This document shows positions 44,401 to 54,431 of a stretch of DNA of 64,000 bases, in pieces. Numbering within the stretch: the first letter of the stretch is position 1; every line of letters begins with the position of its first letter. Source of the DNA: Blastomussa wellsi (lineage: Eukaryota; Cnidaria; Anthozoa; Scleractinia; Plerogyridae); the NCBI GenBank assembly GCA_947652115.1, contig OX393569.1, forward strand, positions 10,550,336 through 10,614,335, in the 5' to 3' direction. A program made the position numbers and the translations under genes. The notes under the pieces are model-generated. The model was not told the DNA's origin and did no database searches. It worked only from the letters and a program-made list of their open reading frames with translations.

Positions 44401-47400
44401 CTTTACCCGGCTTGTTTGGGTTGGTTACCGGATGGTGGGGAATGTACGAGGTGATATCGCTGACGGTGGCAGCTTCTTCTTTGCTCAGCTTTCTAGCGTA
44501 CCCTTTAACCACACAATCTTGGATCACGGTTCTGTATTTAAACTCCAGCTCCGGGTCACGACGGAAGCGCTTCCTCAAGCACTGTAATCTTGCTTCAGCT
44601 AGAGCTCGATTGTAAGGAAGTACAGGACTTTCATCCCTCCACAGCAGGCCCATCTGGTAATGACCATCTAGCAGGTTGATTGAGTTGTCGATAAGCTTTA
44701 GGGCTCTTCGATCTTCCACGGACAATGGTTTGGTTTCGGTCCTTGCGGTACCATATGATTCAATCTTCCAGAATTCCTCGAGCTGGTTGTCAAGTGAGAC
44801 ATCTTCACCACTGATCAGATTAACTTGTCCCTTCTTGTAGGACTGAACATTTGAGGAGCCACCGAGTATGCTCCAACCAAGACACGACTTGATAGCAAGC
44901 GGTTCATTGCGGTTCCCCTTTCTTACATCAAGAGGAACGAACACTTCTTGAATGTTAGTACCGAGTAGGATAGAAATCTTCTTCCTTTCCACTTCTGGGA
45001 AAGACACTTCCTGTAAATGTGGCCATTGTTCTACAGATCTTGTCACCTTCGTATGTTTCAAGGGGATGGTGAGATCCTTTACTGCCCATGCAGAGTTGAC
45101 AGTGATCACATGGTTATCACCTTGATTGTCTAATGACGCGATTTTAAAGTCTACCTTCATTCCCTCTTCTTCAACATCAGTATTGTTCACTGTCGTAAGT
45201 GAAAGCTTGCTAGCTGACCCAGTAATGTTCAACAGTTTCACGAGAGATGGGTCAATCATGGTGATATCAGACCCTGAATCAATTAGGCCATATGTGGTAA
45301 TTTCGCAGCCAGCATCGCTCATTACTCTCACTGGAATCACTTGAAGTAACACATCTGAGGAGTCAGCAGGTGCACTGATGGGGCAAGTAGAAGTGTTGCA
45401 AGATGTACCTTGGTCAGGCGTTAAGTCCTGATTGACTTCATTGTTTTGGTTTACAGCTCCTTGAGCAACCTCTTGCTTAGGCTCAATAAAGTGCAACAAT
45501 GTGTGGTGTGCCTTTCCACAGCCTTCCACTTTACAGCGTGTTACCGACTTGCACTTTCTCGAGTTGTGTAAAGATGAACTGATGCAGTTAAAACATATCT
45601 TGTGCTGCTTGACAAAGTCATTGCGTTCCTTGGGAGATTTAGATTTGAATGCCCCACACTGGTACAGGCGATGGGGCTGACGACACAATGGGCAAAGCTC
45701 ACTCTTGGCCGATGTCATGTTGACAAAGAAGGGGGGTTTAGGAGAGACAGGCGGCTTGCCCTTAGGCTTGACTTTGGTGACTGCGTTCTCACGACTTCCT
45801 CCACTAAAGAAAGGATGGTTCAAGACATATGCTCGTTCTTTGAGGAAGTCCACCACATCCTTGAAGGTTGGCATGGCATGACCTTGACCCTCTAGACGCT
45901 TCAATCGTTCAGCAAATTTGGCTTGCATCCACTTAGGGAGTCGCATGACAACTTTCTCGAGGTTGCTTGCATTCATTTCATTTAAGTAGCCCATTGACTC
46001 TAGGGTATCATAGGTAACTTGAGCCATATCTGCATATTGCTGCAAGCTGTCCTTGTCATTAGGTTGAATGACAAGTCCCTTGGTGAGGGACTCCACAGAT
46101 GCTCTCACGACTTGAAATGGTTGACCAAATCGGTCCTCTAATGTCTTTAGGGCCTTTGCCAAACCACCTGGCAAAGGCTCATACCTCTGTACTGCAAGAA
46201 GTGCAGGTCCTTCAAGAAACTGTAACAGGCGGGTCATTTTGACAGTATCTTCTAGCGGTTTTGTCTCTACCAGTTGCTTGAACCTCTGGCGAAAGGCTGG
46301 GTACTGTTGTGGTGATCCATCGAACCTTTGGACTTGAACATGAGGGAGATCATGGGAAGCACTCATTCTTTCCATTGACGACATTATAGCTACAAGACTT
46401 TCATTCACAGTTGCACTAGACACATTACGTGTGATAGTAGGGGTCGTATTGTCACAGATTACAGAAATCGACGGTCGTGACTTGCATTCATTTTGGCGAT
46501 CAACTTTGTTAGGATTAGACACACAACTCTCATCAACAACTGGCTTGAATTGCAGTTTTGGAACCACAATGGGATTACTAAAACAGATTCCTCCAGTAGC
46601 ACGCACAGAGTTAGTAGTTGCAGGATTTTCTACAGCAGGTGTAGATGTGAGAGGTGGATTTGTAACTGGCATAGACACAGGAGTAAAGCTACTAGTAACT
46701 GCTGAAGACGAGGAAACAACTGGCACTTCATTACATTGCATCAGATTACCTTTCATACAAGATTCTTTAATTTTGGGAGACCACTTAATACCTTCTTGTT
46801 CAGGGGTCTGTTCAGACATTTCTTGTTCTGCCAGGTAGACTTCAAGTTTGGCCAGTTCTGCCTGATCTCTTGCGGCCACAACCTCCTTCTCAGCTTCCAA
46901 TTTGGTTAGTTCTAGTCTCTGATGCAGTTCCAACTGTGTTCGTTGTATTTCCATCTCAACCCTTCTCACCTCTAGTTCAACTGTTCTTCTGCCTCTTTCT
47001 TCAGCTTGTTGTTGCAGTAATGCTGCCCTTGCAGCGAGGACTTTAGCTTCACGGGCTTTAGAACTTGATACACTCACTCTCGAGGCACTACTCCTTCCAG
47101 TTCTCACGGATTCCGGAGGGGAATGCTTCTCTTTCTCTTTAAATTCCTCCGTCACTTGTTGGTTAAAGAATTCGGCGGCCTTAATTACGAATTGTTCAAT
47201 CTTCTCATTAAAAGATTGTACCCTCACGCGTTGAGACTCACGGTCGCTCAAAACACTCTGATATTTTTCGCATGAACTGTCAAGCAATTCATCATATTTG
47301 TCACAACATGCACAGTATTGATCCCAGGCCGTATTGAGCTGCGTTTGCTGAGATCGTACTTTAACAACATTTGCAAAATCCTTAAGAGTTTCGTCTAGCG

Positions 47401-47491
47401 AGTTGCATACCTTTGTAATGGACGATAAATGTCCCCGACGAGATCTGTCCAGCGATTCCAATCTTTCGTATAGAACTCCACACTGCGACAT
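41468..47491 (-). CDS. BEL/Pao Gag-Pol polyprotein, intact
   Basis: 2007 residues from the ATG at about 47491 ([17 protein letters not shown]), chosen because it opens the typical BEL gag helix; the frame stays open upstream into the LTR. Order: gag with long Glu/Arg coiled coil, retrotransposon gag ([19 protein letters not shown]), Cys/His knuckles ([28 protein letters not shown]), aspartic protease ([13 protein letters not shown]), reverse transcriptase with [10 protein letters not shown], RNase H-like region ([15 protein letters not shown]), integrase zinc finger ([13 protein letters not shown] ... CVSC) and DDE core ([35 protein letters not shown]), and a C-terminal DUF5641-type domain ([19 protein letters not shown]). 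All catalytic motifs look intact. No internal stop. Confidence 0.93.
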   Translation of the reverse strand: MSQCGVLYERLESLDRSRRGHLSSITKVCNSLDETLKDFANVVKVRSQQTQLNTAWDQYCACCDKYDELLDSSCEKYQSVLSDRESQRVRVQSFNEKIEQFVIKAAEFFNQQVTEEFKEKEKHSPPESVRTGRSSASRVSVSSSKAREAKVLAARAALLQQQAEERGRRTVELEVRRVEMEIQRTQLELHQRLELTKLEAEKEVVAARDQAELAKLEVYLAEQEMSEQTPEQEGIKWSPKIKESCMKGNLMQCNEVPVVSSSSAVTSSFTPVSMPVTNPPLTSTPAVENPATTNSVRATGGICFSNPIVVPKLQFKPVVDESCVSNPNKVDRQNECKSRPSISVICDNTTPTITRNVSSATVNESLVAIMSSMERMSASHDLPHVQVQRFDGSPQQYPAFRQRFKQLVETKPLEDTVKMTRLLQFLEGPALLAVQRYEPLPGGLAKALKTLEDRFGQPFQVVRASVESLTKGLVIQPNDKDSLQQYADMAQVTYDTLESMGYLNEMNASNLEKVVMRLPKWMQAKFAERLKRLEGQGHAMPTFKDVVDFLKERAYVLNHPFFSGGSRENAVTKVKPKGKPPVSPKPPFFVNMTSAKSELCPLCRQPHRLYQCGAFKSKSPKERNDFVKQHKICFNCISSSLHNSRKCKSVTRCKVEGCGKAHHTLLHFIEPKQEVAQGAVNQNNEVNQDLTPDQGTSCNTSTCPISAPADSSDVLLQVIPVRVMSDAGCEITTYGLIDSGSDITMIDPSLVKLLNITGSASKLSLTTVNNTDVEEEGMKVDFKIASLDNQGDNHVITVNSAWAVKDLTIPLKHTKVTRSVEQWPHLQEVSFPEVERKKISILLGTNIQEVFVPLDVRKGNRNEPLAIKSCLGWSILGGSSNVQSYKKGQVNLISGEDVSLDNQLEEFWKIESYGTARTETKPLSVEDRRALKLIDNSINLLDGHYQMGLLWRDESPVLPYNRALAEARLQCLRKRFRRDPELEFKYRTVIQDCVVKGYARKLSKEEAATVSDITSYIPHHPVTNPNKPGKVRVVFDAAARFNGTSLNDQLLQGPCLTNDLTGVLIRFREEEIAFSADIEGMFYQTNVTQSDTDALRFLWWPGSINDPPEDYKMLVHIFGAKSSPCCANKALSMTAQENEEKYSPEVIKTVRRNFYVDDVLKSVSSTEQAVHLASELTKLLKEGGFRLTKFASNSREVLQSIPPELRANPLLDLDLDQLPLERALGVYWDAQSDVFKFKAVQAAKPPTKRGVLSVVSSLFDPLGFLSPFVFSAKILLQELWRDKLPWDQEIPEPYLSQWQRWLEELPHVITIGIPRCYKIKSLENPFTIQLHNFADASRRGYAAVSYLRFVDEKGVIHCCFVMGKTRNAPIREWTIPRLELQAAVLAARLSKLILQELDLNVDQTFFWSDSMTSLQYIKNETRRFQTFVANRVAEIHETSSPEQWHHIPGVLNPADDGSRGVGAQYFHTECRWWSGPKFLWEPEQTWPNVPVEDLQDDEMEIRKTQTVMSASNDPLLQRYSSWSRLLRVMSWVLRFAKRVPEYLKSTTLKLVELHRASQEIVRLVQRQHFQEEYLCLKEGKQVKRQSKLANLSPVLVDDVMRVGGRIHRAPIAFEAAHPMILPQSHHVSELIVRYYHHVLGHAGREHVLSTIRQYFWILRGRSLVRQVLSSCVSCRRRNAPPLQQVMADLPKERLVPYQPPFTYTGLDFFGPFYVKRGRSTVKVYGCIFVCFNSRAVHIEDVSSLETDTFIQALVRFISVRGCPKEIWSDNGTNFTGTEKELRLAVQDLNEERIKNELHSREVEWYSCPLPEWRFQPPAASHMSGVWERLIRSVRKSMKAVLGSQSALVGLETLRTVFAEVTSILNSRPICPSSEDPNDLEPLTPNHLLLQRRNLFVPPGVFAKEDLYSRKQWRHAQFIANCFWSRWIREYVPTLQQRHKWLLNKRNLAVNDLVLVVDNTVPRCRWLLGRVTKVFPGEDLHVRTAEVRTKSSRLLRPVTKLCLLEEAT

Positions 47492-47609
47492 GACACAAAT
47501 AAGCGACGGCGGTTTGATCGGCGACTCTCGCGTTGAGATTCCAAACAGCGTTAGTAAACACAAAATATTCCACAGAAGAATGCGATAACTCATATGGTTA
47601 TTACTCCAA

Positions 47610-48026
47610 TGTCCGGGCCGGACATGTAAGCGGCGATGAAGACTCCAACACAATTAAAACACAACGTATTTATTCCAAAACCAGCGGCAATTTGCACCTC
47701 TCAAATGGGATTAACAGGTCGAAACCTAGCGAAACCTTGCGAAACCTTGAAAAACCTGTAATAACCTACGGAAGCGAAAATTATGCGACAAATTACTTGA
47801 GAAACAAAACGGTGAATTACACAAAGACGTTTACAACTTACCATATGAAAGGGCAACCTAAAAAGCGAAATTTCACAAGCGGGGAAATCACAAAATGCGT
47901 TGGTTTACACGAGCGTTTCTTTTCACAAGCGAATCTTCCACGTGCGAGCAACAAGGCATCACGGTATGCTTACGTCATTTAAGAACTGGAACGGACTGGA
48001 CTACTTGTTGAGGATCAGCCTCAACA
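47610..48026 (-). repeat. BEL/Pao 5' LTR
   Basis: Identical to 40902-41318 by eye. The primer-binding site should start one base inside it on the element strand (tggagtaataaccatatgag); I could not match this to a particular tRNA 3' end. Confidence 0.92.
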
Positions 48027-48436
48027 TTACTCTCGCGTAGTTCAGTTTCATAGACGGACGGGCGAAGCACCTTACTGTCTTAATCAAATCAAAGCCACTA
48101 TTTCTATCGTTAGGACTTCTGAATATATATGAGTTAAATTTTTACCAAATAGCCATATTTATGCATTCTTATTTCCATGGAAATTTACCTTCAGTCTTTA
48201 ATGACTTCTTTTCAACAAATGATGCAATTCACATGCATAATACCAGATCCTAAAAAAAACTACACATAAACTACAAAAGAACGAATTATGGAAAATTCTC
48301 AATTAAATATAAAGGAGCACAAATATGGAATAGCTTACCAACCGAATTAAAGGATATTAAGTCAAAGAATATTTTTACAAGGGAAATTAAGCAATTTATT
48401 CAACAAGAATATGATTTTGACCTAGAGGTAGCGTGA
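48027..48436 (+). pseudogene. LINE reverse transcriptase C-terminus (right part of the split copy)
   Basis: Continues the second duplicate after the BEL/Pao insertion. The frame runs IAIFMHSYFHGNLPS, NDFFSTNDAIHMHNTRS, a TAA (48250-48252), then KRTNYGKFSIKYKGAQIWNS, LPTELKDIKS and a stop at 48434-48436. This is the conserved tail of CR1/Jockey-like LINE ORF2 proteins (IWNSLP motif). 3' UTR follows to about 48560. Confidence 0.75.
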
Positions 48437-50094
48437 GGTCAAATAGGAGCTGTTTAATTTGTATTTTAATGCTGTTTAATTTTGCTACACTTCTGTGTAA
48501 TTAAGCCACCATTATTAGTTGGTAATCGAAAAACTTGTAGTAATGTAAGGGAGATCTCCTTAGAAAAGCGATAACAAGCTTGCAGAGAACAGCTATTCTG
48601 GTTTCATCAAATAGAGGATATACAAAGTTGAACTACACACGTCTTTTACTGCAGTCAACACGATATCGTACGCGTCCACAACGTCATCTGGGAGGTTCTT
48701 GTTTCTGTAATGTATGCTACGGCGGGAGCAATACCTCTCTACACTGCGAGGTGAAATTCTGCTTCTTTCTGAAACAGTGCTCTTAGGTACTCACTAAATA
48801 AATTTGCCTGTGCGAGTATCTCTTATCCACCAATTCGTTGACAAAACCCACGGTAACTAGGGATCGATTCTAAACGCATCATGCACTTATAAACATCAAA
48901 CAGGACACCATCGCTGGTGAGCCCCTACACAAACAAACAGTCAGGTTATTAGGGTATGGTGTAGCTTGGGTGCTATTATTTCCGTATTCAGCTGAAAAGA
49001 TTCGGAAGTCACTATTTCCATTGCCTTCACTTGGGCTTAATAATTAGACAAATGAAATAAAAGATACACACAACTTCCATTTTTCCATTTTCTGATTTGA
49101 CTTGAAAATTGGAATTATAAAAAATTTATTAGAATATAATTATTTTTCCATTTTTCCACTTTTGAATTCGAAATGGAAAATGCACCATGAATTTTTCATT
49201 TTTTCATTTTTATCACTTGGCTCGAAATAACGGAAAGCTTAAAATTACAAAAAATCGCACTTCAAAAGTTTACAGTATTTTCTATTTTTCGGAGACAACT
49301 TCAAAATGAACAAATGTCTATTTAATATTTGTTCTCTTTAATTTAAAATGAGAAAATACTGTTTAGTCGAATAAAAATTGTTTTTCCATTTTTAAGTAAA
49401 AAATAGAAAAATGGTTTGGTGGATTGTACACGGACCGTTTTTCCGCACGTGTTCACGCTTATATTTTATTTCGCGGAATTCCGACATCCACCTCTGAGAG
49501 GTGAAATAAAATCAGCCAACGAGAGCCACCATGCGCATACAAATATTGTTATTTCGACAATTTTAAGTGGGTAAAAACACAGACAAAAAATAAATGCAAT
49601 TCACGGTTTATCTTTTGCTTTAAAAATATCGATCAGTTCGATTACCCTCGGCTACATCCAGGGGCGGATCCGGGGGGATGCAATGGGTGGCTAGCCACCT
49701 CCCTCCCGTTTTGGCTCCTCGACTCACAAAAGTAAAATAAAGAAATCCATTTATTTTTTACTTTTAGAACAGAGTATTTCTATTCATCAGCTTTTAATTT
49801 TATTGTTATTTCAATTCACCCCAACCACCCCCCCACCTAAAATATTCCTGGATCCGGATTATCGAAGCTTAGTAATTGGTCCATGTGCGTGCATGATATT
49901 TTTTCTCCATGTGACAGGAATTTGCTTACTGAACGTGCGGGATTTTTTTTGACACTGGTCGCAAGCAATTTTTGTTTTCTTCAAGTGTGCTTACGTACAG
50001 GATATTTTCTTTCAATAAATGTAATAGAAATCTGCAAGACCACTGCAACAAACCGATGAGAAGTGCCGGATCACTTGTAGACCTGGGATCAGTA
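48437..50094. other. AT-rich intergenic DNA
   Basis: Repeated ttttccattttt phrases from 49080 to 49400, and a palindromic gtggctagccacc at 49686-49698. No gene seen. The ORF at 48580-48786 is unassigned. Confidence 0.45.
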
Positions 50095-50200
50095 AATTAT
50101 TCACAAAGCAAACTATAAACGGCAGGCTGATCCTGACGGCGAAAGCTAACCCGATATTTCGGTTTGCAAGACAAACCCTCCTCAGGGGCTGAGCGAACAA
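50095..50200 (-). repeat. Penelope-type terminal sequence
   Basis: Contains acggcaggctgatcctgacg, the palindromic cccgatatttcggtttgc and a downstream caaaccctcctcaggggctg, matching the 4380-4500 terminus (acggtagactgatccccacg, ccgatatttcggtttg). No coding part is attached. Confidence 0.55.
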
Positions 50201-51190
50201 AAAAGTGTGATAAAAATCACCCAGTACCACCCTCTCCTCCCCCTCAGAAATCAAATGGTGCGCCCCTAAGAAGTTCTCTTTTTGTCAACTTCAATCTTAC
50301 AAAAATACTGCAGTTGCAATCTTTTTCACTTTTCATCAGTTTTGAGAATCAGCGGATCTATCAACATGTGGTTACGTTAAATGTTGCACATCCATCTGCA
50401 AAATTCTTCTTGTTTACAACTGGTGGAACCCGGCGACATAGCCATAACTTTCCGAAATAGGGAAATCGAACTTTACCGCCATTTTCACACAGCAAACAAG
50501 ACTGGGCAGCATATTCTGGTTAATGATTTTTAAAAAATTGCTTACCAACACCCGGTAACATCGTACAACCGTCGTAAGTGTTCGTTACGCAACATCCGAA
50601 GGTCGATGTTATTTTTTGCTGACCGAACGAAACATTCAGAGAAAAGTCGGCGCTTTACCATTCTGGCTCTTTGATCCCGTATTCAACTGGAGCAGTACTC
50701 ATAATGATGAAAACACAGTAAATGGTTTGAACCCGAGGGTAACAGTCGATCGTGTAGTAATTGATCGTCCGGGTGAGGGTACGTAGTCTTGAAGGACAAC
50801 ATGTTGTTGTCGGTGACAGCGACTCACGTTTCGACAACCTGAGCGGAAGACATCTAGAGAAGAGTCGTTTGTAAGTTGAATGTTACAATTCTGGTTCGTG
50901 AAAACTGATTGGTAGTTTAGCCGTGATGTTTTTGTCGTCGAAGTTGATGTCGTCGGTTGTGATTGGTCGGTTACGATCCGTCGGGAAAGTTAGGTCGTTC
51001 TATTCGGTCTGTTGGTAATCGGATCCACTGGAAACCTGTTAAACTTAGAATATTTAATCCACAAAACAGAAACCAAAGCATGGCTATGAAAAAATTATCG
51101 GACAAAAGAAACCAGCTGAAATTTGTCGATTTAGGCTTGTTTGACCCCTCACAAATCACGTGCTTAATTTGCATTACAATGTGAAAACAA
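50201..51190. other. Intergenic DNA with dispersed repeat pieces
   Basis: 50633-50720 matches 14357-14450 (cgaaacattcagaga, ccattctggctctttgatcc, gagcagtact), and 50790-50850 (gactcacgtttcgacaacct) resembles a Penelope-associated UTR. No gene is supported. Confidence 0.45.
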
Positions 51191-51197
51191 ACATGTC

Positions 51198-51300
51198 GAT
51201 TCGCTCGACGAAGGGCAAACGCTCGAAACGTCAGCTTTCGAATCTCTTTACGGTGGCCAATTCACATTATCAACCAAGTTGATAAAACCAAATTATGGTG
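51198..51300 (+). ncRNA. Hammerhead-ribozyme-like motif at a Penelope terminus
   Basis: Bases 51198-51244 can fold as a type I hammerhead: stem I from gattcgct and the inverted agc...gaatc, core CGACGA, stem II gggc-aaac-gctc, core GAAA, a palindromic acgt stem III and cleavage-site GUC. The canonical core is CUGANGA; here the U is missing, so it is probably inactive. The following ggccaattcacattatcaac with ttgataaaaccaaattat is the terminal sequence also seen at 55394-55440 and 56055-56100. Penelope-like elements are known to carry hammerhead motifs at their ends. Confidence 0.45.
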
Positions 51301-51394
51301 AATAAGGTCTATTATCCTGCGAAATCGCTTTTTTGGTGGGCTGTTCAAAAGGAGGTGGCTAGCCACCCACCCCCACCACACGTCCAACATTTGA

Positions 51395-51755
51395 CAATTA
51401 ACCTGCGAGATTGCACAGAATATCGCTTGATACTTAGCCGACAAGGCCATAGGCCAAGTTGGCTAAAATCAGGCGATATTGACCATTTTCGCATTGCCCA
51501 TAATACACCTTGTTTACCCCCCCAAAATTTTGCATAACCTTTGTTTCCCAATTCTCCTGGGTATTACAGTCGTTCCAAGAGAACCTGAAAACAATGCTTA
51601 TGCAAAATTTTGGGGGGTAAACAAGGTGTATTATGGGCAATGCGAAAATGGTCAATTCCGCAAGATTGAGCAGGATAATTGTTTTATTATTCAACAAATT
51701 GTCAACGAAGAGCATTTTACAGCTAGAAAAGTTGCCGTTATGCGGCGCTTTGCGA
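51395..51755. mobile_element. Repeat split by a palindromic MITE
   Basis: The outer sequence (aagttggctaaaatcaggcg ... ccgcaagattgagcaggata, caacaaattgtcaacgaag) matches 61150-61320, which lacks the insert. The insert at about 51479-51657 is a near-perfect palindrome: tgaccattttcgcattgccc and ccttgtttacccccccaaaa on the left, their inverted copies on the right, with a loop of about 60-70 bases. An AT or ATT is repeated at the junctions. Confidence 0.75.
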
Positions 51756-52218
51756 GACTTCTACCGAATTATCGTTACTTGACGTATACCGCATATCTGT
51801 CAGCTGCAGTTGACGGATATTGAGAGCATAATGACCATATATGGGCAACGTCAAATTCGTTGAATAATAATAGCGTTTATCAGCGCAACCTCGCCCCATG
51901 GCCACAACACAAGACTGATTGCATATAACAACTTGAAAGAAGCTTGTACAGTTTGTCGTAAACAAATCCAAGGTAAAGGCACATAGGAGGCCGCCGCCCA
52001 GCCGTCCCCACCCCCACTAACTACAAGCACAACTTCAGTTTGACAAGCTGACTGTGTTAGTAGAAACTTTATTCAAACTCCCTTCAGACCTTCACATAAC
52101 AATAAAGTGTCTTCAACATTTTACTGTACAAGAGTAAGACAGCTAATTGAAAGCATTTATAAAATTTCTCTTCAACTTTCAGCTTCTTGCACCATCCGGC
52201 GACGGTTTATTGGCCCAC
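51756..52218. other. Intergenic, nothing supported
   Basis: No gene or repeat pair seen. Confidence 0.4.
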
Positions 52219-52602
52219 TTTAAGGGACACTGTCACGCCTGATTATAGAATTTGTTATGTTCTAATTTCCATATTATTGTGCCAAATGCCACCAAAACAT
52301 GAATAAACTTTATAAAGATTCCACAGAACAAGATAAAACTGGTATTTTAGGGAAGTAGTACAGGATTACAAGGATGAAAGTGGATTGTAATTCATCAAAA
52401 TTGATTTCTGGACAGGATATCCAGAAATCAAAGCTGAAATTCTGGTGAAATTTTGAATCTTTTAATAGTTATTTTTTCTTCTTAGTTGATATTTCTGTGC
52501 TTTCACCACTTTTAGCATTTTTCTCCTATTGCAAGACAATAAAGCACAATTACAGCAAACTACATGCCATACTAGGACATATGTCATGCCAGTGTCCCTT
52601 TA
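52219..52602. mobile_element. TIR MITE with taaagggacactg ends
   Basis: Left end cttTAAGGGACACTGTCACG pairs with right end GTCATGCCAGTGTCCCTTTA in inverted order. 384 bp, AT-rich, non-coding. Confidence 0.6.
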
Positions 52603-53185
52603 AAATCCTAAACGAAGTTATAAAAGATCACAGCTTACTACTAGGATTCTCCATGGGTATTAAGCCATTTCTATTTTTTGACTCAGTATTAAAGGAACTG
52701 TGTCGCAATAAAACGTATGTACTGCCTTGATTAATATCGAAAGTTCTTATCCAATAGAAATTTTATGTGTCAGCACCACGCTCCGCCGCGAACTGCCGTT
52801 GTTCTGGAGTTTTCACGTGCCTTCAGGTCTTCAATACCATTACAATAAACTTTGCAAGCCTTACAAGTTTGATGTAAAAGGATTTTTTTCTAACAAAAAA
52901 AAAAACAACTTTGAAAAGTGTTCCATCGGATCACAAATCAAATCGTCATAGGTGAGCATATATGAGGGCGTCACAAGCTTTTAATTTTTCTCTGACAAGC
53001 AAGCAATCATTATTCCTGGCTCTGAAGAGTAACATATTTATTATCCCCGCAGGTAGCGATTTATAACACGGTATGCATTAAGGTAGCTTTTATCCACGTC
53101 AATCTCTTATCCGAGATCAGACCCTTCTTTAAGTTCTGTTTAAATTATTTATGATTCAGTTTTCAAAGTGATCTTTCTGTGTTTG
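52603..53185. other. Region downstream of the PELO stop
   Basis: Contains the PELO 3' UTR on the minus strand (extent unknown). No coding remnant recognised. Confidence 0.4.
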
Positions 53186-53286
53186 CTAATCCTCTTCGGA
53201 TGAGCGTTCTTCCTCGTCGTCTTCATTGGCAATGTCTGGCATTGGAAAGCGCAAGATAGCTGCAACACCGGACAACTGACCAAGCT
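53186..53286 (-). CDS. PELO: PELO last exon
   Basis: Acceptor ATACAG, then LGQLSGVAAILRFPMPD and the acidic C-terminus ending at TAG 53186-53188. The final SSEED is the conserved Pelota end. Confidence 0.92.
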
Positions 53287-54397
53287 CTGTATACAATAGC
53301 AAACACAAACAAAGTTCCGTCAGCATACTTTAAATTTCGAAAAGAAAAAAAAAACTGTGCCCATTGTATGACTAAGTCTTCTGAAGGCACTAAATTAATT
53401 CAACCATCCTCATTCATAAAAACTGTTTCCATTTTTCATCACAATGCATTCTCGTCCCCAGAGGCGCCCAGGCCTCGATTCTTGGTGCTGACCAAAAGGA
53501 TCGGGTCCTCTGGGGAGGAGAATGGTTGCAATACAAAACCTTTGTGTCGAACTGTGGTTCTCTCTCACCAGAGTTTCTGTTCTCACGCAGTTGCATAGCA
53601 ATCACTGCAAACGAGAAAGTGCTACTTTCAGTCCCTGTCCGCAACCTGTAGGGACTGTAACGCCATTTACTCCTTGCCCGTTAGTTGGTGATTTTTTTTT
53701 GTTTTTACTTACAAAAATTGCATACCTAAATGAATACTAAGATCACTTGACCGCTATATATTCCGATTTAAAAAAATGAATGAAAAGGTCGCCCTCGTTT
53801 TCTATGAGCGATATTCAACTCGGCTGTACCTCGTTGACTACTTAAACAATACAGTGCTTCTGTCGAGGAACCATCGGCTGATAGTTGCCCCTTGGAAATT
53901 TGATGTTCTTAAAACAAATATTTGCTATGCTAGTTTTAAGAACATCAGATTTCCAAGGAACAACTATCAGACCGATAGTTCCGAGACAGAAACACTCCAC
54001 TAACTTTTCTTCCGCGCGCACATTCACAAACTAGCATCTCGAGTTTTTTTCTGCTGTAATCCGAAATGTACGAATAAACAAAAATCAGGCAAGAAACCCT
54101 CTAACTGCAGGTCAATCTAGCGTTTGGAAGTTTTTTTAACGAAAGCCCGCTTGTTTAATAACAAAACAATGTCACTGACGGGTACTATCCATCCGGGAAT
54201 TTTCCTCGGGCGGGAAATATGCGCTGATAGTGACCTCCTCGGATGAACACTATCGCGTCACGTGTTTAATTTCGATAAATGAGAGTCGGAGAAAATTTGG
54301 TGGTGAACTATAAGAGCTGATAGTTGAAAGTGAAGAATGATCATGGCATTTAATTATCAATTTAGGCAATTGGAAAGAAGAAGCCTGAAAAAAATCA

Positions 54398-54431
<34 letters not shown>

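Larger units (their letters stand above)
40902..48026 (-). mobile_element. Intact BEL/Pao LTR retrotransposon
   Basis: A complete element of 7125 bp on the minus strand: 417-bp LTRs at 40902-41318 and 47610-48026, both TG..CA on the plus strand and identical as far as I can read, flanked by ttact (40897-40901 and 48027-48031). The single polyprotein ORF is uninterrupted. Identical LTRs and an intact ORF mean very recent insertion, possibly an active family. It sits in a duplicated LINE fragment, not in a host gene. Confidence 0.93.

Noticed and set aside
45602..46838. Plus-strand ORFs inside the BEL/Pao polyprotein
   Set aside because: They are antisense shadows of the gag/protease region with no family content.
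47533..47982. ORF of 149 codons across the 5' LTR
   Set aside because: It is the LTR read on the opposite strand; the same peptide appears at the other LTR (40984-41274).
53410..53644. Several 60-76 codon ORFs near 53.5 kb
   Set aside because: They overlap an inverted repeat in a PELO intron and mirror each other on the two strands.
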